Shown piece by piece: positions 7,259 through 12,391 of a stretch of DNA of 12,391 nucleotides. The notes beneath the pieces were generated by a model that searched no databases, was not told where the DNA came from, and saw only the letters and a program-made list of their open reading frames with translations. The position numbers and the translations under genes are program-made. Position 1 is the first letter of the stretch. Every line of letters begins with the position of its first letter. This DNA comes from Porticoccaceae bacterium (lineage in GTDB: Bacteria > Pseudomonadota > Gammaproteobacteria > Pseudomonadales > Porticoccaceae). The stretch is from assembly GCA_030741175.1 (NCBI GenBank), contig JASLVT010000016.1, forward strand, positions 1-12,391, read 5' to 3'.

Positions 7259-8113
7259 TTAGCAAAATCCGGTGATTTTTCGTAAGTCAGACACTAATCG
7301 TTCACTAATGTTTGATGACAAACCATCCTCGGTCAATGTATTTTTTCGGCTAATACCGTCGACACTACCACGCTCACTCAAATAGTTGAGCACGGCAATA
7401 TTGTCCCAATCAGCTAGCATATCGCGACCAGTCAGCACTGATAGCATGGCGATTAAACCATGAGCGGCCCAGTTAGACACATCGGCGATCAAGAGCTCAT
7501 CACAGCAAGTCGTAGAGGGCTTTATATCTAAATCAACTAGCGCTTTAGTCACATTACCCATTCCAATCTCATTGCCACCATCGCCGATGGCTATAGTGGG
7601 GCAAGTGGCCTGTTCGATAAATTGATCAAAATGAGCACAGCGATCACTAATATCTTCACCGCGCATATTGCGATATTTACCATCGGCGGTCATCCCTGGC
7701 CTCTCGATAGAGATAATTAAGCAGGGCCTAAGTGCCTCTAATGCTTGCTCTGCTTCAAGATGCCGTGCTTTGCCCACGCTAATTTTATAGACGCGGAAAT
7801 CATCAGCAATTCTATCAACAAGAGGGACGCCGGCTACAATGACTGGTTTGGCTCCCAGCGATTCAATTGCTCTGTAGAGCGCAATTGCACCGACTGGACC
7901 ATCGGTTTCAAAGGTGTCGTCGACAGGAAAACCTGTACCAATTAGAACGGTGTTATTGTTTCTATCGCTGTCTTTTCTAATAGACTTTTGCACGAGTTCT
8001 GCCGCCCGCAGATAATAACCAGACAGTAAGGCCTTCTGCACCGTTTGCATACCGCGGGGATTTTTAGCCACTAATAGGTCTTCGATCTGCCGGCTTATAT
8101 TGAGGTTAGACAT
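7259..8113 (-). CDS. DUF4392 protein, D-glutamate cyclase C-terminal-domain homologue
   Basis: A 284-aa protein of the DUF4392 family, equivalent to the C-terminal part of mammalian mitochondrial D-glutamate cyclase (DGLUCY), which converts D-glutamate to 5-oxo-D-proline. Recognisable conserved segments are GTGFP (59-63), ETDGPVGA (69-76), ERPG (137-140), the Gly/Asn-rich GDGGNEIGMGN (177-187) and CDELLIADVSNWAA (204-217), the last two probably lining the active site or binding a metal or substrate. No signal or membrane segment is visible. The gene starts inside pxpC (8-base overlap) with a good GAGGTG ribosome binding site, so it is the fourth member of a tightly coupled pxpA-pxpB-pxpC-DUF4392 set. 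The other half of DGLUCY, DUF1445, is encoded at the head of the same cluster. D-glutamate cyclase activity is inferred from this homology and context; which half carries the catalytic residues is not something I can settle here. Confidence 0.86.
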   Translation of the reverse strand: MSNLNISRQIEDLLVAKNPRGMQTVQKALLSGYYLRAAELVQKSIRKDSDRNNNTVLIGTGFPVDDTFETDGPVGAIALYRAIESLGAKPVIVAGVPLVDRIADDFRVYKISVGKARHLEAEQALEALRPCLIISIERPGMTADGKYRNMRGEDISDRCAHFDQFIEQATCPTIAIGDGGNEIGMGNVTKALVDLDIKPSTTCCDELLIADVSNWAAHGLIAMLSVLTGRDMLADWDNIAVLNYLSERGSVDGISRKNTLTEDGLSSNISERLVSDLRKITGFC

Positions 8114-9059
8114 GAATCACCTCAAGCTGAGTATTGAGAAACTGTTGTTCATCTAGCAGCAGGGCATTGTGAGCTTGTTCTATGCTGATGGGTTTGAAGT
8201 TAATTTGGCTTCCGGGTAACTGTTGTGCCAGTCTGTCTAGATCCAGAGATAGCACGGAGCCGAGTTTGGGGTAGCCGCCAATAGTCTGACGGTCGCTGAG
8301 TAGCACAATCGGCTGACCATCTGCTGGGACCTGTATAGCACCAAGACAAATACCCTCCGATAAAATCCCATCTATAGCGGGTTTAATTGCCGGCCCTTGT
8401 AACCGATAGCCCATACGATCACTGCTTTCAGTAATGCTGTATTGACTGCTAAAAAACAGTTGCTTTTGCAGACTGGTGAAGGCGTCTTGCTGATAACCCA
8501 ATACCACCCGCAGGGCGGTCTTCTCCGTACCGACTTTGGATAGCAATGCGCTAGGAAGGCGAAGCAAATGCTTTGGTTGCCCCATATCAGAGCAGGGGAG
8601 CGCATCGCCTGCTTGCAATGCTGTGCCATCTTGGTGGAGTCCGCCCAAGCGTTCTCGAGTTACGGTGGATTGACTGTTAAAGCAGGCTTGGCTTTGAAAA
8701 CCGCCAGCTACGGCAAGATAATTGCGACTGCCATGGGTCGCGTAGCCCAGTTCAATGCGATCGCCCGGTGCGATAGGGTGGCTTTGCCACAATGCCACTG
8801 GTTTCCGATTAATACTCAGTGCTGTATCAGCTCCGGTTACCGCAATCCAGCTATGAATTTCGGACTCTAGGCTGAGGCCACCCACGGTGATTTCAAGTGT
8901 TGCGCAATCGGCGCTATTGTCACAGAGTCGATTAGCCCAGCGAAATGCTTTTTTGTCCATGGGGCCGCCTGTCGTCAGCCCAATACTGTGCAGGCCAAAG
9001 CGCCCCTGATCCTGCAGCAAACTCAAAATGCCTGGTTGTATTACCCTTATTCCGATCAT
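8106..9059 (-). CDS. pxpC: 5-oxoprolinase subunit C
   Basis: The KipA/biotin-dependent-carboxyltransferase-like subunit of the prokaryotic three-part ATP-dependent 5-oxoprolinase (5-oxoproline + ATP + water to glutamate + ADP + phosphate), 317 aa and cytosolic. Family landmarks are QDQGRFG (16-22), GGPMD (31-35), an NYLAVAGGF block (113-121), SSDRMGYRLQG (212-222) and GGYPKLG (261-267). Its start overlaps the pxpB stop by 4 bases (ATGA), and its own end overlaps the next gene by 8. Such proteins are often labelled allophanate hydrolase subunit 2 or urea amidolyase-like; the presence of pxpA and pxpB and the absence of a urea carboxylase make the oxoprolinase call much better. Confidence 0.93.
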   Translation of the reverse strand: MIGIRVIQPGILSLLQDQGRFGLHSIGLTTGGPMDKKAFRWANRLCDNSADCATLEITVGGLSLESEIHSWIAVTGADTALSINRKPVALWQSHPIAPGDRIELGYATHGSRNYLAVAGGFQSQACFNSQSTVTRERLGGLHQDGTALQAGDALPCSDMGQPKHLLRLPSALLSKVGTEKTALRVVLGYQQDAFTSLQKQLFFSSQYSITESSDRMGYRLQGPAIKPAIDGILSEGICLGAIQVPADGQPIVLLSDRQTIGGYPKLGSVLSLDLDRLAQQLPGSQINFKPISIEQAHNALLLDEQQFLNTQLEVIHV

Positions 9060-9754
9060 GGTAGTACACCATTACGGTCCAGAAACTGCTCCCGAGTAAT
9101 CGCTTTAAAGCGCACTCTGTCACCCACCTGCACCGGCATGGTGGGTTCAGTATTGGGGTTAAACATGGGCTCTGGACATAGCCCGATCAGATTCCAGCCG
9201 CCGGGCGATGGTGCCGGATAAACCGCGGTTTGCCGATCGGCAATAGCGACGGCTCCAGCGGGTACGTTTTGTCTGGGCGTGGCCAGTCTGGCACAGGCAA
9301 TACGCTGATCAACTTCGCCTAGATAGGCAAAACCCGGCGCAAAACCAATGGCATAGACGCGATATTCCGTCTGCTGGTGAATAGCGATAACTTCAGCTAC
9401 CGATAAGCCCTTGCGATCAGCGAGACTCTGTAGATCAGGCCCTGACTCTTCACTATAGTAGACCGGCAGTGTAATCAGTGAGCCCTGGTTTGCTTCTTGC
9501 TCAGTAGTTGTCTCACTCAGCGCAGTGCGAATGGCGGCACGAATATGATGATGATCAGTCTCTAGCGGATTATAAATAACTAGCAAGGAGGCATAGGAGG
9601 GGACCAGATCTATTAGCACTGTACCGATGGACTGACGTAAATAGGCAGTGGTCTGAGCAATCTGTTGGGCAATAACCGCATTGGGCTGCTTGCCAAAATA
9701 GACAATTAACGCATTCTCTCCGGCAACGGAGATACTGTACTTAGTAGAGGTCAT
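9056..9754 (-). CDS. pxpB: 5-oxoprolinase subunit B
   Basis: The KipI-like (cyclophilin-like fold) subunit of ATP-dependent 5-oxoprolinase, 232 aa, acting with PxpC and PxpA. Clear motifs are the central AIGFAPGFAYLG (135-146) and TPRQNVPAGAVAIADRQTAV (159-178), followed by YPAPSPGGWNLIG (179-191), as in all members. The N-terminal 90 residues form the expected less conserved domain. The ATG overlaps the pxpA stop in an ATGA junction, and the end overlaps pxpC the same way, consistent with co-translation of a stoichiometric complex. In Bacillus the homologue KipI was first described as a sporulation-kinase inhibitor; no KinA-type partner or sporulation context exists here. Confidence 0.93.
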   Translation of the reverse strand: MTSTKYSISVAGENALIVYFGKQPNAVIAQQIAQTTAYLRQSIGTVLIDLVPSYASLLVIYNPLETDHHHIRAAIRTALSETTTEQEANQGSLITLPVYYSEESGPDLQSLADRKGLSVAEVIAIHQQTEYRVYAIGFAPGFAYLGEVDQRIACARLATPRQNVPAGAVAIADRQTAVYPAPSPGGWNLIGLCPEPMFNPNTEPTMPVQVGDRVRFKAITREQFLDRNGVLP

Positions 9755-10485
9755 TGCTCAATTAATTGGCGAATTTGCTCGATCGCCTCTACTCCTTCCT
9801 TGTTATCACCATGAACGCAAAGAGAGTCAGCTACTAGTTCAAGGCGATGACCACTGATGGTGGTGACAGAGCCCTGTTGCTTTAACTGTTGGACTTGGGC
9901 GAGCATTTTTTCCCGGCTGTGCACCGCACCTTCTTTGGCTCTGGATAATAGCGCTCCATCATCGTCATAACAGCGATCGGCAAATGCCTCAAACAGCACC
10001 TCAAGCCCAAAAGCGCTAGCTTCCTGACGATGGCTTTCCGCTGCCGGCGTAGCCTGTAACATAAATTTCAGGGGGCGCTTTGATTCGGCTATGGCTTCCA
10101 TGACCGCGCTGCGAATATGCCCATCGGCCATCATATCGTTATACAGTGCGCCATGAGGTTTGACGTATTGCACCTCGACGCCAAGATTATCGGCCATACC
10201 AGTGAGTGCGGCGATCTGATACTGCAATACTGCTATCAATTCGGCAGGCGCCAGTTTCATTGATCTGCGACCAAAGCCGACAATATCTGGATAGCTGGGG
10301 TGAGCACCCACAGCCACATTGTTGCGTTTCGCGGCGAGCAATGTTTTTTTCATCACCAATGGATCACCGGCGTGGAAACCACAGGCAATATTGGCCTGAT
10401 CAATATGCGGCATTACTTGGTCATCAAGACCCATTGTCCAAGCACCGTAGCTTTCGCCGAGGTCACAGTTTAGGAGTAATGCCAT
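9751..10485 (-). CDS. pxpA: 5-oxoprolinase subunit A (LamB/YcsF family)
   Basis: A LamB/YcsF-family subunit of ATP-dependent 5-oxoprolinase, 244 aa, with a deacetylase-like barrel that is required for ring opening with PxpB and PxpC. Conserved blocks are LNCDLGESYGAW (5-16), ANIACGFHAGDP (31-42), GAHPSYPD (60-67), VKPHGALYND (108-117), EAFADR (166-171) and the C-terminal VHGDN (224-228); their His and Asp residues are the probable active-site groups. The ATG at 10485 has an AAGGA at good spacing. The gene is 80 bases downstream of the DUF1445 gene; that gap contains no strong terminator, so one transcript is possible. It leads the overlapping set with pxpB, pxpC and the DUF4392 gene. Confidence 0.95.
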   Translation of the reverse strand: MALLLNCDLGESYGAWTMGLDDQVMPHIDQANIACGFHAGDPLVMKKTLLAAKRNNVAVGAHPSYPDIVGFGRRSMKLAPAELIAVLQYQIAALTGMADNLGVEVQYVKPHGALYNDMMADGHIRSAVMEAIAESKRPLKFMLQATPAAESHRQEASAFGLEVLFEAFADRCYDDDGALLSRAKEGAVHSREKMLAQVQQLKQQGSVTTISGHRLELVADSLCVHGDNKEGVEAIEQIRQLIEQ

Positions 10486-10565
10486 GGTGATTCCTTTATA
10501 AGTCTATTTGGGGTCATTGATTGCGCTCGTTTCATTTGCTCGTGGTTACTGTATCTGTCAGCAAT

Positions 10566-11357
10566 TCAGGTAGGCGCGACCTCTAGCTCGGTATTTTTCA
10601 TATCAGTGACCAACATACTGCCGGGGCTATGAGTAATGCAAAACGGTGGCTTGGCATTCTCCAATGCCACTTGTGGCGTAACGCCACAAGCCCAAAACAG
10701 GGGATGCTCTCCCTCATTTATTTTGACGCTGTCGCCATAATCCGGTTGGTTGATATCATTGATACCAATATGCTCTGGATTGGCATAATGTATTGGTTCG
10801 CCATGAACTGAGGGGAATCGAGCGCATATCTCAGCAGCTCGCAGTGCCTCCGGTGGCGCAAAAGGTCGCATGCTGACCACCATTTGCCCACTGAATGGAC
10901 CTGCCGACGCGCATTCTATATCCGTGCGATACATAGGCACGTTGACCCCTTCAGTTACGTTGCGCACATCGAGACCCTCAGCGATCAGAGCTTCTTCGAA
11001 TGAAAAGGAACAACCGAGCAGAAACGACACTAGATCATCGCGCCAGTGGACCGAAATGTCGTCGACTTCTTCTCGTAATTGGCCATGTTCAAAAATGCGA
11101 TAGCGAGGAATATCGGTGCGCAGATCAATATCAGCACCTAGTGTAGGCAGATTGAACTCTCCAGGTTTAGATACGGCAATCAGCGGGCAAGGTTTTGGAT
11201 TTGCTTTGCAGAAGGCTAAAAAGTCCTCTGCCCAGTCGGTTGGGAGAATAACTATATTACACTGCACATACCCGGCACATAGACCGGAGGTATTGCCCTG
11301 ATGCGCGCCGCTGCGGATTTGTTGTCGCAGTTCACTTGGCGTTAGTTCTACCGACAT
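10566..11357 (-). CDS. DUF1445 (UPF0317) protein, D-glutamate cyclase N-terminal-domain homologue
   Basis: A 263-aa protein of the DUF1445/UPF0317 family, commonly labelled putative hydro-lyase (Bacillus YcsI). The same domain forms the N-terminal part of mammalian D-glutamate cyclase DGLUCY. Conserved segments are HQGNTSG (19-25), GYVQCNIVILP (29-39), FLLGCSFSFEEAL (112-124), VPMYRT (140-145), GPFSGQMVVSMRP (153-165), HGEPIHYANPEHIGI (185-199), WACGVTP (222-228) and HSPGSMLVTD (243-252). I place the start at the ATG at 11357, which has an AGAGGTG ribosome binding site and the typical family N-terminus; a GTG at 11414 would add 19 residues unlike the family. It heads the pxp cluster, so a role in D-glutamate or 5-oxoproline metabolism is more likely than a generic hydro-lyase. 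Activity alone or with the DUF4392 protein is unproven. Confidence 0.88.
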   Translation of the reverse strand: MSVELTPSELRQQIRSGAHQGNTSGLCAGYVQCNIVILPTDWAEDFLAFCKANPKPCPLIAVSKPGEFNLPTLGADIDLRTDIPRYRIFEHGQLREEVDDISVHWRDDLVSFLLGCSFSFEEALIAEGLDVRNVTEGVNVPMYRTDIECASAGPFSGQMVVSMRPFAPPEALRAAEICARFPSVHGEPIHYANPEHIGINDINQPDYGDSVKINEGEHPLFWACGVTPQVALENAKPPFCITHSPGSMLVTDMKNTELEVAPT

Positions 11358-11362
11358 AGCAC

Positions 11363-11399
11363 ACCTCTGCGGATGATAAGCGAAAAGTCTAGCAGAGGT
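11363..11399 (-). promoter_or_regulatory. Inverted repeat covering the DUF1445 ribosome binding site
   Basis: A perfect 8-bp inverted repeat, ACCTCTGC (11363-11370 on +) and GCAGAGGT (11392-11399), is separated by 21 bases. In the mRNA of the DUF1445 gene the arm nearest the start contains the Shine-Dalgarno sequence GAGGT, 5-6 bases before the ATG, so folding would hide it. The same dyad in DNA form could be an operator for a dimeric regulator. The 118-base gap 11358-11475 has a weak -35-like ATGACA with TAAATA 18 bases downstream (- strand), which is not strong enough to call as a promoter. I see no convincing terminator after proS. Confidence 0.5.
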
Positions 11400-11475
11400 T
11401 ACGCTCAAACTCACCCGCCATAACCCCTAAGAGGTATATTTAGCAGGCAGTTGATAAAGATGTCATTGTCACTCT

Positions 11476-12391
11476 TTACTGAGCAATAGTTTGTGCAAGG
11501 AAATTGTCTAGTTGATCGATGGCGATATGTTCATTTTCCGTTGCACGACGACTACGATATTCCACTGTGCCCTGTTCCAGACCTCGATCGCCAATGACGA
11601 GACGATGTGGTATGCCAATCAGTTCAATATCAGCCAGCATACCCCCCAAGCGAGCTTTGGGTTCGTCCATAAACAATACTTCGTGACCTGCCTCAGTCAG
11701 CTTTTGATACAGATTTTCACAGATTTCTTTTACCTGATCAGATTTGTGCATATTAATTGGCACTAGCGCGATCTGAAAAGGCGCAATAGCCTCAGGCCAG
11801 ATAATGCCGTTATCATCGTGATTTTGTTCGATGGCTGCTGCGACAATGCGACTGACGCCGATACCGTAGCAACCCATGCTCATGTATTGCTCTTTGCCAT
11901 TTTCATCCAGAACAGTAGCTTTCATTGCCTCACTGTATTTGCTACCCAGTTGGAAAATATGGCCGACTTCGATACCGCGCTTGATCTCTAGAACGCCTTT
12001 CCCGTCGGGGCTTGGATCGCCAGCGACCACATTGCGAATATCGGAAACCGTAAATTCGCCGCAGTCCCGATTCCAATCAACCTGCTTGAGATGGTAGCCG
12101 TCGCGATTGGCCCCGCAAACAAAATTACTTAACTGTGCCGCACTATGGTCCACGACCATTGGTAAATTCAGGTTTACAGGTCCCAAAGAGCCCGGTGCGC
12201 AGTTTAACGCAGTTTTGATTTGCTCCTCGGATGCAAACGTGATCTCAGACTTTAAGCCGAGAGCGTGCTGCGCTTTAACTTCATTGAGTTCATGATCGCC
12301 GCGCACCATTAACCCGAAGAGCTGGGTTTTACCCTCGTCATCTTCAGCACTGACAATTAATGTTTTAAGCGTATGTTTTGCTTCTGTATCT
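11476..12391 (-). CDS. proS: Prolyl-tRNA synthetase, C-terminal part (5' end outside window)
   Basis: The last 304 residues of a bacterial-type class II prolyl-tRNA synthetase, which charges tRNA-Pro. The reading frame stays open to the window edge, so the apparent ATG at 12309 is internal. Visible regions, numbered from the first complete codon, are most of the second half of the YbaK-like editing insertion (VRGDHELNEVKA at about 29-40, GPGSLGP-like APGSLGP at 65-71, ADIRNVVAGDPSPDG-like region at 117-130), RGIEVGHIFQLG (138-149), the motif 3 region GCYGIGVSRIVAAAIEQN (173-190), and the anticodon-binding domain ending in TIAQ. Sequence order matches E. coli ProS closely, which indicates the long form with an editing domain. 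It is a housekeeping gene upstream of the DUF1445 gene and probably functionally unrelated to it. Confidence 0.96.
   Translation of the reverse strand, partial: DTEAKHTLKTLIVSAEDDEGKTQLFGLMVRGDHELNEVKAQHALGLKSEITFASEEQIKTALNCAPGSLGPVNLNLPMVVDHSAAQLSNFVCGANRDGYHLKQVDWNRDCGEFTVSDIRNVVAGDPSPDGKGVLEIKRGIEVGHIFQLGSKYSEAMKATVLDENGKEQYMSMGCYGIGVSRIVAAAIEQNHDDNGIIWPEAIAPFQIALVPINMHKSDQVKEICENLYQKLTEAGHEVLFMDEPKARLGGMLADIELIGIPHRLVIGDRGLEQGTVEYRSRRATENEHIAIDQLDNFLAQTIAQ

Noticed and set aside
8106..9754. Allophanate hydrolase subunits 1 and 2, or KipI/KipA sporulation regulators
   Set aside because: The proteins share these folds, but pxpA lies directly upstream with overlapping stops and starts, and there is no urea carboxylase or sporulation gene, so 5-oxoprolinase subunits B and C fit better.
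11358..11414. Longer DUF1445 start at a GTG (11414)
   Set aside because: The 19 extra residues do not resemble the family, and the internal ATG at 11357 has a strong ribosome binding site.
1..12391. Search for CRISPR arrays, insertion sequences, tRNA/rRNA genes and phage genes
   Set aside because: No regularly spaced repeats, transposase or integrase, tRNA cloverleaf or rRNA stretch was seen; all long frames are metabolic or housekeeping genes.

Overview
The window looks like core chromosome of a gammaproteobacterium, perhaps marine and Cellvibrionales-like. This rests on UbiX, FadD and ProS sequences of the gammaproteobacterial type and on the moderate base composition; the genus cannot be read from the sequence. 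Genes are dense and I see no mobile element, CRISPR array, tRNA or rRNA. No stretch above about 230 bases lacks a gene.

Left part (1-5108, all + strand): a short leader, then a MoxR-type AAA+ ATPase paired with a CoxE-like VWA protein, a FadD-type acyl-CoA synthetase ending in a terminator hairpin that overlaps its stop codon, and ubiX (flavin prenyltransferase) overlapped by a YhbP-like FMN-binding split-barrel gene.

Right part (5162-12391, all - strand, read right to left): the 3' end of proS, a DUF1445 gene, pxpA, pxpB, pxpC, a DUF4392 gene, then after a 144-base gap a D-amino-acid aminotransferase gene and alr. DUF1445 and DUF4392 are the two halves of the mammalian mitochondrial D-glutamate cyclase (DGLUCY), which makes 5-oxo-D-proline from D-glutamate. 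Here they are separate genes at either end of the three-gene ATP-dependent 5-oxoprolinase (pxpABC), and the last four genes overlap by 4, 4 and 8 bases. The aminotransferase and alanine racemase next door interconvert L-Ala, D-Ala, pyruvate and D-Glu.

Together the - strand genes suggest a D-amino-acid disposal or recycling module: L-Ala to D-Ala (Alr), D-Ala + 2-oxoglutarate to D-Glu (Dat), D-Glu to 5-oxo-D-proline (DUF1445/DUF4392), and 5-oxoproline to glutamate (PxpABC). This is the most interesting part of the window. The unresolved step is stereochemistry, because characterised PxpABC acts on the L-isomer. Two leader regions in this cluster contain inverted repeats that may be regulatory: one covers the ribosome binding site of the DUF1445 gene, the other forms competing hairpins upstream of dat.
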